Source: Tropicibacter oceani
GTDB taxonomy: Bacteria > Pseudomonadota > Alphaproteobacteria > Rhodobacterales > Rhodobacteraceae
Assembly (NCBI RefSeq): GCF_029958925.1
Contig: NZ_CP124616.1
Location: 1,860,001-1,924,000 of the forward strand
Reading direction: 5' to 3'
Length of the DNA stretch: 64,000 nt
The number at the start of each line of letters is the position of its first letter. Position 1 is the stretch's first letter. Shown here one piece after another: positions 8,401-16,307 of this stretch. The position numbers were made by a program, and so were the translations under genes. Under the pieces are notes generated by a model. That model worked only from the letters and a program-made list of their open reading frames with translations. It did not search any database and was not told where the DNA came from.

Positions 8401-8814
8401 ATGAAGCGCAGAGATTTCCTGATAGCCGGCAGTTGCGGCCTTGCCCTCGTGCTTGGCGGGCAGGCGGCCTATGCGCAGACCGCGCAGGATCAGGTGATCC
8501 GCCAGCTGAAAACGCTGGGTTACACCTCGATCCGGGTGCGGCGCACCTTGCTGGGCCGGGTGCGCATCCTTGCGCAGGGCCGTCCGGGCAGCCGCGAAAT
8601 CGTCCTTGACCCCGCCACCGGCACCATCCTGCGCGACTATAGCGTTCTGCCTCAGGACAGCCGCGATCGCGGCACGTCCTCCGCGTCCGGTGGCAGCAGG
8701 GATGACGACAGCAAGACCGACGACGACAAGGACGACGACGACAAGGACGACCAGGACGACGATCACGACGACGACAACGATGACAACGACGACGGGGACG
8801 ACGATGACGATTGA
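8401..8814 (+). CDS. Exported PepSY-like protein with acidic tail, Tat-type signal
   Basis: A 137-residue protein starting at ATG 8401 behind AAGGAG; a longer in-frame start at 8365 lacks such a site. The N-terminus MKRRDFLIAGSCGLALVL has a twin-arginine motif (RRDFL) and hydrophobic core with cleavage near AYA-QT, so Tat export is plausible. The mature head (QTAQDQVIRQLKTLGYTSIR ... IVLDPATGTILRDY) matches the PepSY-like heads of the two preceding genes. The last 45 residues are mainly Asp with Lys, His and Asn. It lies 66 bp after the second gene and 21 bp before the LuxR-type gene, so these three probably form one operon. Confidence 0.8.
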   Translation: MKRRDFLIAGSCGLALVLGGQAAYAQTAQDQVIRQLKTLGYTSIRVRRTLLGRVRILAQGRPGSREIVLDPATGTILRDYSVLPQDSRDRGTSSASGGSRDDDSKTDDDKDDDDKDDQDDDHDDDNDDNDDGDDDDD

Positions 8815-8835
8815 TCCCGCCGCAGGAGCTGCGCG

Positions 8836-9339
8836 TTGAAAGCCTGGCTCGGGATAGGTCCGCTGATGGCCTTGCAGCTGGTCTGCGGGCTGTTCCTGCT
8901 TTGGAACATCCTTCCCGGCCTCCTGGGCTTTCAGACCCCGCCCATCGCCTGGGTCTATTACGAATTGTTCGAAATCGGCGCGGTTCTGGCGCTGATCCTT
9001 GGCGTGGTGGTCAATGCCTCGGTGCTGCGCCATTCCCTGCGCCGTCAGCGCGCCGCCGAAAAATCCCTGCGTCTCGCCTCGGGCGCCTTCATGGATGTGC
9101 TGGAAGAACGCTTTGACGAATGGGGCCTGACCCCTGCCGAACGCGACGTCGCGCTTTTCGCGATCAAGGGCCTGTCCGTCTCGGAAATCGCGGCCATGCG
9201 CGCCACCTCCGAAGGCACGGTCAAGGCACAAAGCAACGCCATCTACCGCAAGGCCGGCGTGACCGGCCGGCCCCAGCTGCTGTCCCTGTTCATCGAAGAC
9301 CTGATGGACGACAGCGCCGCCCAGATCGCCGCGCAATAG
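8836..9339 (+). CDS. Membrane-anchored LuxR-type HTH regulator
   Basis: A 167-residue protein with a TTG start at 8836 (GCAGGAG upstream). Two transmembrane helices (about residues 8-28 and 39-62) are followed by a basic linker, then a C-terminal GerE/LuxR helix-turn-helix (LTPAERDVALFAIKGLSVSE ... EGTVKAQSNAIYRKAGV, about residues 99-150). No receiver or autoinducer domain is present. The regulator is therefore tethered to the membrane and could sense periplasmic signals through its neighbours, the acidic-tail proteins. Gene order and 21-bp spacing support co-expression. A downstream target is not known; the TAAACC-type dyads at 7030 and 7654-7720 are candidates. Confidence 0.85.
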   Translation: MKAWLGIGPLMALQLVCGLFLLWNILPGLLGFQTPPIAWVYYELFEIGAVLALILGVVVNASVLRHSLRRQRAAEKSLRLASGAFMDVLEERFDEWGLTPAERDVALFAIKGLSVSEIAAMRATSEGTVKAQSNAIYRKAGVTGRPQLLSLFIEDLMDDSAAQIAAQ

Positions 9340-9648
9340 CGCGTTCCCCCCAAAACCACGCCCCGACGCCCCATTGCCCTGCGCTTCTTGTGGATAAATC
9401 TCGGGATAGGCCGTGTATATACGCAACGGCGGCGAAAACCGCGCCCAGAGGCCCGCAGAATGTCCGATATCTTCAGCGCTGACCATCGAAATCCAGCACC
9501 CCAAGGCCCGGATGCGGCCAGGCCAATCCGCCGCCATCCAGACCCGCCGCCGCGCCGCGCGGCTGCAGATTTCGAACAATCCCGCACAATGTCAAAAGGG
9601 CCGCCAAACCGGGCGACCCTTTCATATCAATCTCTTACAGGGCGGGCT
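9340..9648. other. Intergenic region between convergent genes, no gene seen
   Basis: 309 bp between the LuxR-type gene and DUF2237. Short open frames cross it but none has a ribosome-binding site and coding-like composition. It contains a GTATATAC palindrome near 9414 and the hairpin at 9594-9622. A small RNA cannot be excluded. Confidence 0.6.
9594..9622 (-). terminator. Hairpin terminator downstream of DUF2237 gene
   Basis: AAAGGG-C-CGCC ... GGCG-A-CCCTTT (10 paired bases with one mismatch) begins 27 bp beyond the DUF2237 stop codon; on the minus strand it continues as TTTTGAC, a short T tract. Confidence 0.6.
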
Positions 9649-10029
9649 TCAGATATCTTCTGAAGAATGCTCTTTCAGAATATCAATCTGAACGATCTCC
9701 AGCGCCCGCTGATGCGTTGCCGCAAGATGCACCCGTGGCGCGCAGCCTTCTTCGTGGGCCTGCAGGAACCGGCTGGCGCACAGGCACCAGCGGTCACCGG
9801 GCGCCAATCCGGCAAAGCCGAATTCGGGGCGCGGCGTCGACAGGTCATTGCCGACATACTTGGAATAGGCCAGGAATTCGGCCGTCATCACCGCACAAAC
9901 CGTATGGCTTCCGTGATCCTCGGCGCAGGTGTTGCAATGGCCGTCGCGGAAATACCCCGTAACGGGCGCCGTGCCGCAAACTTCAAGAACACCCCCCAGG
10001 ACGTTGATTGACTGATCTTTTTCCATCAT
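9649..10029 (-). CDS. DUF2237 family protein
   Basis: A 126-residue cytoplasmic protein of the DUF2237 family. The family core is visible: NVLGGVLEVCG near the N-terminus, FYRDG-like GYFRDGHCNTCAEDHGSHTVC, then SKYVGNDLSTPRPEFGFAGL and GDRWCLCASRFLQAH. Conserved Cys residues (CNTC, CLC) may bind metal. The function of the family is not established. Start ATG 10029 (a second ATG follows immediately) has AAGGACAAGGGA upstream. An 11-bp tandem repeat precedes it. It lies downstream of pth on the same strand and could be in the same transcript. Confidence 0.9.
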   Translation of the reverse strand: MMEKDQSINVLGGVLEVCGTAPVTGYFRDGHCNTCAEDHGSHTVCAVMTAEFLAYSKYVGNDLSTPRPEFGFAGLAPGDRWCLCASRFLQAHEEGCAPRVHLAATHQRALEIVQIDILKEHSSEDI

Positions 10030-10038
10030 TCCCTTGTC

Positions 10039-10071
10039 CTTGTCTGACCCTTGTCTGACCCTTGTCTGATC
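10039..10071. repeat. 11-bp tandem repeat CTTGTCTGACC, three copies
   Basis: Units at 10039, 10050 and 10061 (the last with one change) lie between pth and the DUF2237 start. No hairpin potential is seen. Confidence 0.75.
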
Positions 10072-10122
10072 CTGCTGCCGCTTAACGCACCACCCTTGCC
10101 ACCGCGCCGCGACGGGGCGGGC

Positions 10123-10827
10123 CTATGACCCCTGGCGGAACCGGTCCGCCAGCTTTTGCAGCGCGCTGCGGGTGTCGTCCGGCTCGGTCTGCGGCTCTGG
10201 CTTGGGGGCCGGTTTGGCGGCCTCGGCGGCGGCCGGTTTCGCCGCCTTCGAACTGCGCGCCGGCGCCATGCGCAGCGCCACAGCGTTCTGGAACCGCGGC
10301 GCATCGCCATCGGCCAGGGCCGCGGCGCCATCGGAAATGCCGCGCAGAAGATCGTCCAGCCACTCTTCGTCGGCCTTGTGGAAATCGTGCAGCACATAGG
10401 CCGCGACCAGCTCCTTTCGGCCCGGATGGCCGATGCCCAGGCGCACGCGCTGATAGGCCTCGCCGATATGGCCGTGGATCGACCGCAGGCCGTTGTGGCC
10501 AGCATGGCCGCCGCCCATCTTGACCCGGCATTTGCCCGGGGCCAGATCCAGCTCGTCGTGGAACACGGTGATGTCGCCCGGCTCCAGCTTGTAGAACCGC
10601 ATCGCCTCGCCGACCGACTGGCCGGACAGGTTCATGAAGGTCTCGGGCTTGAGCAGCAGCACCTTGTCGCCGCCCAGCCGCCCTTCGGCGATCTGGCCGT
10701 TGAACTTGGATTTCCACGGACCAAAGCCGTGGTCCTGCGCGATCCGGTCCAGCGCCATGAACCCGATGTTGTGCCGGTTGCGGGCGTATTTTCCGCCGGG
10801 ATTCCCAAGGCCTACGAAAATCTGCAC
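10123..10827 (-). CDS. pth: Peptidyl-tRNA hydrolase
   Basis: Hydrolyses peptidyl-tRNA released from stalled ribosomes. Pth motifs are complete: GLGNPGGKYARNRHNIGF with N9 and catalytic H19, FHDELDLAPGKCRVKMGGGH, and GHNGLRSI. The catalytic core ends near residue 190; the remaining 45 residues are an Ala/Pro/Lys/Glu-rich tail ending in a helix (LQKLADRFRQGS), seen in many alphaproteobacterial Pth proteins. It is located downstream of rplY, a widespread gene pair. A terminator lies between the two, so pth may also have its own promoter in 10828-10928. Confidence 0.97.
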   Translation of the reverse strand: MQIFVGLGNPGGKYARNRHNIGFMALDRIAQDHGFGPWKSKFNGQIAEGRLGGDKVLLLKPETFMNLSGQSVGEAMRFYKLEPGDITVFHDELDLAPGKCRVKMGGGHAGHNGLRSIHGHIGEAYQRVRLGIGHPGRKELVAAYVLHDFHKADEEWLDDLLRGISDGAAALADGDAPRFQNAVALRMAPARSSKAAKPAAAEAAKPAPKPEPQTEPDDTRSALQKLADRFRQGS

Positions 10828-10928
10828 TGCTGCCTCCCTTGGCTGCTCTGGCCCTTATCTAGTGCGCATGCCCCGGGCAGGGAACCCGTTTCTTGCCCTG
10901 CCGCGCCGCATGCCTGCCGGGGCCTTCC

Positions 10929-10962
10929 AAAGAAAAAGGCCCCCGCCGGATGGCAGGGGCCT
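10929..10962 (-). terminator. Intrinsic terminator downstream of rplY
   Basis: On the minus strand AGGCCCC ... GGGGCCT (with further pairing inside) is followed by TTTTTCTTT. It starts 26 bp after the rplY stop codon. Confidence 0.9.
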
Positions 10963-10987
10963 GATCTGTCCCGAAAAGGGGCGGGGA

Positions 10988-11629
10988 TTACTCCTCGCCG
11001 CCCTCTTCTGCGACTGCTTCTTCGACGTCATCCTCGTCTTCGTTCTCGGCCGAGCGCAGGCCCGACGGAGCCGAGATGTTCGCGATCACGAAATCACGCG
11101 CGATGGTGACCTTGGCGCCTTCGGGCAGGGTCACGTCGCTGATGTGCACGATGTCGCCGATTTCCATGCCGGCCAGATCGACAACGATCTTTTCGGGGAT
11201 GTCACCGGCGGTCACGATCAGGTCAACCTCGGGGCGGACAACGGTCAGAACGCCGCCCTTCTTGATGCCCGGTGCGGTTTCTTCGTTGATGAACTCGACC
11301 GGGATGAACAGGTTGATCTTCGAGGTGCGGCGCAGGCGCATCAGGTCGACGTGCGTCGGCAGGTCCTTGACCACGTCACGCTGCACATCGCGGCAGATCA
11401 CGCGCACGTCTTCCTGGCCTTCAACCTTGAGGTTGAACAGGGTCGACTTGAAGCGGCCCTGCTTGAGGCGCTTGAACAGCTCGTTGAACGGAATGCTGAT
11501 CGGCAGCGGCTCTTGTTCGCCACCAAAAACGATCCCCGGAACCATGCCATTACGGCGTGCCTGACGAGCGGCGCCCTTGCCTGTCCCCGTCCGTTCCTGG
11601 GCTACGAGATCAGGAATCTCTCCAGCCAT
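10988..11629 (-). CDS. rplY: 50S ribosomal protein L25, CTC/TL5 type
   Basis: A 213-residue 5S rRNA-binding protein. The N-terminal L25 domain (about residues 1-95, [17 protein letters not shown]) is followed by the TL5/CTC C-terminal beta domain (about 100-190) and an acidic tail ([20 protein letters not shown]) typical of alphaproteobacteria. Codon use is strongly biased, as expected for a ribosomal protein. It is followed by a terminator and pth. Confidence 0.97.
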   Translation of the reverse strand: MAGEIPDLVAQERTGTGKGAARQARRNGMVPGIVFGGEQEPLPISIPFNELFKRLKQGRFKSTLFNLKVEGQEDVRVICRDVQRDVVKDLPTHVDLMRLRRTSKINLFIPVEFINEETAPGIKKGGVLTVVRPEVDLIVTAGDIPEKIVVDLAGMEIGDIVHISDVTLPEGAKVTIARDFVIANISAPSGLRSAENEDEDDVEEAVAEEGGEE

Positions 11630-11802
11630 TTGTATTCTCCAATATGTCTAGGGCAGGGTGCCTCCAAGGCTGTCACCCCGCGTGAAGCCGTGCGCGTAAA
11701 CCGGATTGCCCCGTTTGGCAAGCGGATTCGCGGCCTTTGGCGTGTCAGTCCGAAGCTTTTCGTGAATGGACAGGGCGTTGAGTCCGTGAAAAATGCACGG
11801 TC

Positions 11803-12942
11803 ATGTTCAAGGATCTGTATCTTGCGCGCGGCCCGCTGGCCGCATTCGTTGCCGAAGGCCTGGCCTGGGGCAGTTTCGCGGCCCTTGTGCCGGCGCTCAA
11901 ACCGCAGGCGGGGCTTAGCGATGCGGCCCTTGGCACGGCGCTTTTGGTGGCGGCGGTGATGGCCTTTGGCGCCATGTGGGCGGCCCCCCACATGGACCGC
12001 CTGCTGCGCAACTGGACCATGCCGATCCTGCTGGGGGTCATGGTCGCGGGGTTTTTGCTGGCCAGCACGGCCGCGGGCTGGGGCATCTTTGCGCTGGCCA
12101 TGGCCCTGGCGGCGATCGGGGCGGGGTCGACGGATGTGGCGATGAACGCCCGGATCTCGGTGCTCGAGGCGGCGCATGGGCGGCCCTTGATGAACATGGC
12201 GCACGGGATATTTTCGCTGTCCTACGCGATTGCGGCGATTTCGGGCGGGCTGGCGCGCGAGGCGGGTTTGTCGCCCTTGCAGGTCTATCTGCTGATCGGA
12301 GCGGTGATCCTGGGGCTGGTGCTGGTGATGCTGGCGGCGCCGGTGTCGGACAGCGATGCAGAGCCGGGGACGCGGGGGGGCGCGCCTTTGCGCTGGGGGT
12401 TTTTGTTGCCTGTCGGGGCGATTGTCTTGATCGGCTTCATGGCCGAGCAGGCGACCGAGGGGTGGTCGGCTTTGCACCTGGAGCGGACCCACGGGGCGGG
12501 GGCGGCTGAGGGGGCTTTGGGGCCTGCGATATTGGGGCTGACGATGGCCGTGGGGCGGTTTTCGGGGCAGGCGCTGGCGCATCGGTTGGATGAGGCTGCG
12601 GTGCTACGCTGGGCGGCGGGGCTGGCGGCTTTGGGGGCCTTGGTGGCGGCCTGGGGGCCGGGGCTGGGATATGGGTATGCGGGCTTTGCGATGCTGGGGC
12701 TGGGGGTGTCTGTGGTGGCGCCTATGGCCTTTGCCTGGGCGGGGCGGATGACGGCTTCGGGGTCGAAGGCTTTGGCGATCAGCCGGGTGGCGGTTCTGGG
12801 CTATGCGGGGTTCTTTATCGGGCCGCCGATCATGGGGTTTCTGAGCCAGGGATACGGGCTTTCGATATCGTTTACGGCCATGGCGGTGGGGCTGGGATTG
12901 ATCCCGCTGGTGCTGGTGGGGATCGTGGCCCGGAGGGGGTGA
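11803..12942 (+). CDS. MFS transporter
   Basis: A 379-residue protein with about 12 hydrophobic segments. It resembles the YbjJ/FucP-like small MFS branch (EGLAWGSFAALVPALKPQAG at the N-terminus; AGSTDVAMNARISVLEAAHG between helices 4 and 5). No cytoplasmic loop insertions or signal peptide are present. It transcribes away from rplY. The ribosome-binding site is weak (AAAAATGCACGGTC before ATG 11803). The substrate is unknown. A terminator follows, after which base composition changes abruptly at the ParA/RelA island. Confidence 0.9.
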   Translation: MFKDLYLARGPLAAFVAEGLAWGSFAALVPALKPQAGLSDAALGTALLVAAVMAFGAMWAAPHMDRLLRNWTMPILLGVMVAGFLLASTAAGWGIFALAMALAAIGAGSTDVAMNARISVLEAAHGRPLMNMAHGIFSLSYAIAAISGGLAREAGLSPLQVYLLIGAVILGLVLVMLAAPVSDSDAEPGTRGGAPLRWGFLLPVGAIVLIGFMAEQATEGWSALHLERTHGAGAAEGALGPAILGLTMAVGRFSGQALAHRLDEAAVLRWAAGLAALGALVAAWGPGLGYGYAGFAMLGLGVSVVAPMAFAWAGRMTASGSKALAISRVAVLGYAGFFIGPPIMGFLSQGYGLSISFTAMAVGLGLIPLVLVGIVARRG

Positions 12943-12972
12943 TTGGGGCCCCGGATGAAAGCTGTGACCCCC

Positions 12973-13000
12973 AAGGTTTCGCGGCGAAACCTTGTTTGTT
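12973..13000 (+). terminator. Intrinsic terminator after MFS gene
   Basis: AAGGTTTCG - CGG - CGAAACCTT (9-bp perfect stem) followed by GTTTGTT, 30 bp after the stop codon. It also marks the left edge of the AT-rich segment. Confidence 0.85.
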
Positions 13001-13030
13001 AACAATGGGTTAATGGTCTCCCATTCGCAA

Positions 13031-13046
13031 CAGAACTAATGTTCTG
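13031..13046. promoter_or_regulatory. Palindrome CAGAAC-TAAT-GTTCTG upstream of ParA-like gene
   Basis: A perfect 6-4-6 inverted repeat 160 bp before the ParA-like start. The core GAAC-N4-GTTC equals the SOS-box core of Gram-positive LexA; alphaproteobacterial LexA normally uses GTTC-N7-GTTC, so the binding protein is uncertain. The gap 12943-13206 also holds an unsupported 60-codon frame at 13047-13229 that overlaps the next gene start. Confidence 0.45.
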
Positions 13047-13206
13047 ATGTGTGGAGGGATGAAGCCTTCGTTGGCATTTGGTACTTGTTTGCGTCTATTC
13101 GGAACATCTGTGTGCCGGATGCAGTCTGAGATAAAGGTATTGTTGAAAAAAGCTTATCGCTTCTTTACTGATGGTTGTAAGGTGGCCTGTCGCATCGGAA
13201 AAGTGA

Positions 13207-14313
13207 ATGAAGATACTTACTGTGTTTAACAACAAAGGTGGTGTGGGGAAAACCACTCTAACTTATCATATGGCGCATGCTCTCGCAGAGAAAGGGGTGC
13301 GCGTGCTGATGATTGACTTGGATCCACAATGCAATCTTACAGTTTATGCTCTAGAGGAGGAGGTTATTGAGAAGATTTGGTTGCCAGAGGACGACTTTAT
13401 TGAGGACTTCAAGGCGGCTCGTGGGGAAATGAGCGAGAAAAAGTTTAATAAATTTTCGTCTCAACAACGCTCTGTTCATTTTGCGCTCAAGCCAATTGAA
13501 GATGGTACTGAAGAGTTGCGGGAGCTCCCGCCGCCTCTGAACATAACCGACAACTTGGATTTGGTTCCAGGTCGATTGACGTTGCACACATTTGAATCGA
13601 AGGTCGCCGAAAGGTTTTCAAGTGTCTACTCCGGAGATCCATTGTCCATTCGAACTGCTACTGCCGTTCGAGCTATGGCGGAAAGTTATGCGGACGATTA
13701 CAATTATGATATCGTGGTGCTGGATACGTCGCCATCTCTGGGAGCATTGAATAGAAATGTTCTGAGCCAAGCTGATGCTTTCATCATTCCAGGTAACCCG
13801 GATTTGTTTTCCGTCTATGGGATTCGAAATATTGGTGCAGCTTTGGGGCAGTGGAAGAAGCAGTACGATAGCATATTCACTCTTCTATCTGACGCCAAGC
13901 GTCATAAGTTTTCGAAACAGTTTGTGAAATTTTTGGGTTTCACTCTCTATAATGCCCGTAGGCTGCAGGGATCGAAGTCTACTAATGAGATGGGTATCGC
14001 TACGGCACACTACAATTATGCTAAAAAGTTGCCTGACGTAGTGTTCTCGGCAATACCATCTGATCTAATGGCGGGAGTTGATAAGGCCCGCCTGAAGGTA
14101 AGTATTGGTGATGAGGCTGTGATTTATGGCCACAATACTTTGCCGAGTATGGCTCAGAAGTATCACCTGCCAATGTGGCTATTGCCATCGAGCAACGATT
14201 TGGAGCCAGACGACGCTCGTACTATTCGCGGGAACAAAAGAATTTACGAGGCAACGCAGGGAGCTTACGCAAAGTTCGCGGCGGATGTGATTGATCGACT
14301 GAAGGCCGTTTAA
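13207..14313 (+). CDS. ParA/MinD-superfamily ATPase (AT-rich island)
   Basis: A 368-residue ParA-like P-loop ATPase. The deviant Walker A motif NKGGVGKTT has the signature lysine K10 and K15; DLDPQCNLT follows at about residues 38-46, and the second acidic motif VVLDTSPSLGALNR is intact. It carries an insertion of about 100 residues after the first domain with no motif recognised, and a longer C-terminus than plasmid ParA (usually 200-260). No parB gene or parS-like cluster is adjacent, so chromosome or plasmid segregation is unlikely. The stop TAA abuts the next ATG with zero spacing. Codon use and base composition are far more AT-rich than all neighbours, indicating horizontal transfer. Confidence 0.85.
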   Translation: MKILTVFNNKGGVGKTTLTYHMAHALAEKGVRVLMIDLDPQCNLTVYALEEEVIEKIWLPEDDFIEDFKAARGEMSEKKFNKFSSQQRSVHFALKPIEDGTEELRELPPPLNITDNLDLVPGRLTLHTFESKVAERFSSVYSGDPLSIRTATAVRAMAESYADDYNYDIVVLDTSPSLGALNRNVLSQADAFIIPGNPDLFSVYGIRNIGAALGQWKKQYDSIFTLLSDAKRHKFSKQFVKFLGFTLYNARRLQGSKSTNEMGIATAHYNYAKKLPDVVFSAIPSDLMAGVDKARLKVSIGDEAVIYGHNTLPSMAQKYHLPMWLLPSSNDLEPDDARTIRGNKRIYEATQGAYAKFAADVIDRLKAV

Positions 14314-14979
14314 ATGGAAGATGCTGAGTGGAATGACTTTGAGGCCGCTTACTTGGCGGGCCGAGAAGATACTGAAATTTTCATGGATGGTGTTCAGAAG
14401 TTTTTTTCGCGCCATTCTCTTCTAAAGACGGACGGAGTGTCTGTGGTTCACTCAATTAAGGCCAGAATGAAGGGGTTGGAAAATTTAAGAGCGAAAATTG
14501 AAAGAAAGAATAGTGAGGGGAGAGGGATTACTCCGGAAAACTTGTTTGAAGAAGTAACTGATCTTGCTGGGGTTAGGCTATTGCTTCTATTTCAAGGGGA
14601 CTTTGCAACAGTCGATGCTGCGATTCGAGCAAAGGTGGAAGGAGAAGATTGGGTATTTCATGAGCGGCCGAAGGCTTTTACATGGGACCCTGAAGCTTCT
14701 TTGTTCTTCAAGAATTTCGATCTGCAAGTCGACCAAAGGGACACCAGTTACACGAGTGTTCATTACCTTTTGAAGCCGCGTGCAGACCGCCCAATTTGTT
14801 GCGAACTGCAAGTTCGGACTCTGTTTGAGGAAATATGGGGTGAGATCGATCATAGAATAAATTATCCTGTCCCGACAGACAACGTTTCGTGTCGAGAGCA
14901 GTTGAAAGTTCTGTCGAAGATCGTTGGGGCCGGTAGCAGGCTTGCTGACTCTATTCAGAGGTCTTTGGAAAAAGACTGA
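14314..14979 (+). CDS. RelA/SpoT-domain nucleotide pyrophosphotransferase (AT-rich island)
   Basis: A 221-residue protein made of a single RelA/SpoT synthetase-like domain, without HD hydrolase, TGS or ACT domains. Visible motifs are the basic substrate segment SIKARMKGLENLRAKI (R51, K53), the metal-site Asp in VTDLAGVR (D83, R88), Y146-S148-H150 in YTSVHYLL, and the catalytic ELQVRT with E164, Q166 and R168, followed by IWGEIDH. The synthetase site therefore looks intact. Single-domain members either make (p)ppGpp-like alarmones or act as toxins (toxSAS) that pyrophosphorylate tRNA or other targets. It is translationally coupled to the ParA-like ATPase. It shows the same AT-rich composition, and its stop lies 13 bp from that of convergent lldD. 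Confidence 0.85.
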   Translation: MEDAEWNDFEAAYLAGREDTEIFMDGVQKFFSRHSLLKTDGVSVVHSIKARMKGLENLRAKIERKNSEGRGITPENLFEEVTDLAGVRLLLLFQGDFATVDAAIRAKVEGEDWVFHERPKAFTWDPEASLFFKNFDLQVDQRDTSYTSVHYLLKPRADRPICCELQVRTLFEEIWGEIDHRINYPVPTDNVSCREQLKVLSKIVGAGSRLADSIQRSLEKD

Positions 14980-14992
14980 TTCAAGCCGCCCC

Positions 14993-16156
14993 TCACTCCC
15001 ATTCCCCACTGAACCCCTTTGGGACCATGAGGATGTCTCGGTCGACGCCTTTGATGTCGCGGTGGCCGCACAGCGCCATGGACATGTCGAGTTCCTTGTG
15101 GATGACCTCGAGCGCCTTGGTTACGCCGGCCTCTCCCATCGCGCCCAGACCATAGACGTAGGCGCGGCCGATCCAGCAGCCTTTGGCGCCCATGGCGACG
15201 GCCTTGAGCACGTCCTGGCCCGAGCGGATGCCTGAATCGAGGTGGACTTCGATCTTGTCTCCGACCGCGTCCATGATGGGTTCGAGCGCGCGGATCGAGG
15301 AGAGGGCGCCGTCAAGCTGGCGGCCGCCGTGGTTCGACACGACGATGGCGTCGGCGCCGACGTTCAGCGCCTGCAGCGCATCGCGGGGGTCCATGATGCC
15401 CTTGATGATCAGGGGGCCATCCCACATCTTGCGGAACTCGCGGATGCGGTCCCAGTTGAGGGATTGGTCAAAGCTTTCGGCGGTCCAGGTGGTCAGCGAG
15501 GAGGCGTCGGAGACCCCCTTGGCGTGGCCGACGATATTGCCGAAGAAGCGGCGTTTGGTCTGCAACATGCCAAGGCCCCACTGCACCTTGGTCATCATGT
15601 TGGCGATGGATTTCGGGGTCAGCTTGGGCGGGGCAGAGAGGCCGTTCTTGACGTCCTTGTGGCGCTGGCCGAGCAGTTGCAGATCGACGGTGATGACGGC
15701 GGCGGAGCAGTTGGCGTCCTTTGCGCGGTCAAAGAGGTTCTGCATGAAGGTGTCGTCCTTGAGGGTGTAGACCTGCATCCAGAAGGGTTTGGAGGTGTTT
15801 GACGCCACATCCTCGATCGAGCAGATGGACATGGTGGAGAGGCAATAGGGGACGCCGAATTTTTCGGCCGCGCGGGCGGCTTTGATTTCGCCGTCGAAGT
15901 GCTGCATCCCGGTGAGGCCGACGGGGGCGAGGGCGACGGGCATGGAGACGTCCTGGCCGATCAGCTGGGTCGCGGTCGAGCGGTTGGCCATGTCGAGGGC
16001 GACGCGCTGGCGCAGGTAGATGTCATCGAAGTCCGAGGAGTTTTCGCGGAAGGTCTGTTCGGACCAGGAGCCGGATTCGCAGTAGTCGTAGAACATCTTG
16101 GGGACGCGGCGGCGGTAGATGCGCTTGAGGTCCTCGATTTCGGTGATGACGGGCAT
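14993..16156 (-). CDS. lldD: FMN-dependent L-lactate dehydrogenase
   Basis: Oxidises L-lactate to pyruvate at the inner membrane, passing electrons to the quinone pool. The 387-residue form starting MPVITEIEDLKRIYRRRVPK matches roseobacter LldD; an in-frame ATG at 16201 would place the start within the palindromic operator. Family motifs are the FMN-binding IKGIMDPRDA and the catalytic His with NHGGRQLDG near residue 270. The C-terminal LGAMGEAGV is usual. A 23-bp palindrome at 16180-16202 overlaps its promoter region. Confidence 0.95.
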   Translation of the reverse strand: MPVITEIEDLKRIYRRRVPKMFYDYCESGSWSEQTFRENSSDFDDIYLRQRVALDMANRSTATQLIGQDVSMPVALAPVGLTGMQHFDGEIKAARAAEKFGVPYCLSTMSICSIEDVASNTSKPFWMQVYTLKDDTFMQNLFDRAKDANCSAAVITVDLQLLGQRHKDVKNGLSAPPKLTPKSIANMMTKVQWGLGMLQTKRRFFGNIVGHAKGVSDASSLTTWTAESFDQSLNWDRIREFRKMWDGPLIIKGIMDPRDALQALNVGADAIVVSNHGGRQLDGALSSIRALEPIMDAVGDKIEVHLDSGIRSGQDVLKAVAMGAKGCWIGRAYVYGLGAMGEAGVTKALEVIHKELDMSMALCGHRDIKGVDRDILMVPKGFSGEWE

Positions 16157-16179
16157 GGCGGGACTCGCGTTTTTCCTGA

Positions 16180-16202
16180 ATTGGTAAGGTTGCTTTACCA
16201 AT
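16180..16202 (-). promoter_or_regulatory. GntR-type operator before lldD (ATTGGTAA-N7-TTACCAAT)
   Basis: Perfect 8-bp arms ATTGGTAA (16180-16187) and TTACCAAT (16195-16202), 24 bp from the lldD start codon. The TTGGT...ACCAA core matches operators of FadR-subfamily regulators such as LldR and PdhR (family knowledge). No GntR gene is present in the window. Confidence 0.65.
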
Positions 16203-16307
16203 GTTGCGGGGTGGGTGCAATGTGACTTTGGCGCACAGGCATTTTAAGCGGGGATTCATAGCTTTTGTCTAGGCAGGAGGCGATGGCCGGCGCAAAGGGA
16301 GAGACCT

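Noticed and set aside
9340-9648. Possible small RNA gene
   Set aside because: No promoter with proper spacing was found; only the terminator of the neighbouring gene is clear.
13047-13229. 60-codon frame upstream of the ParA-like gene, considered as a small antitoxin
   Set aside because: No ribosome-binding site of note, overlaps the ATPase start, no recognised pattern; kept only as a remark.
12943-14992. Considered as a prophage remnant or plasmid partition locus
   Set aside because: No integrase, phage structural gene, parB, attachment repeats or tRNA target seen at the edges.
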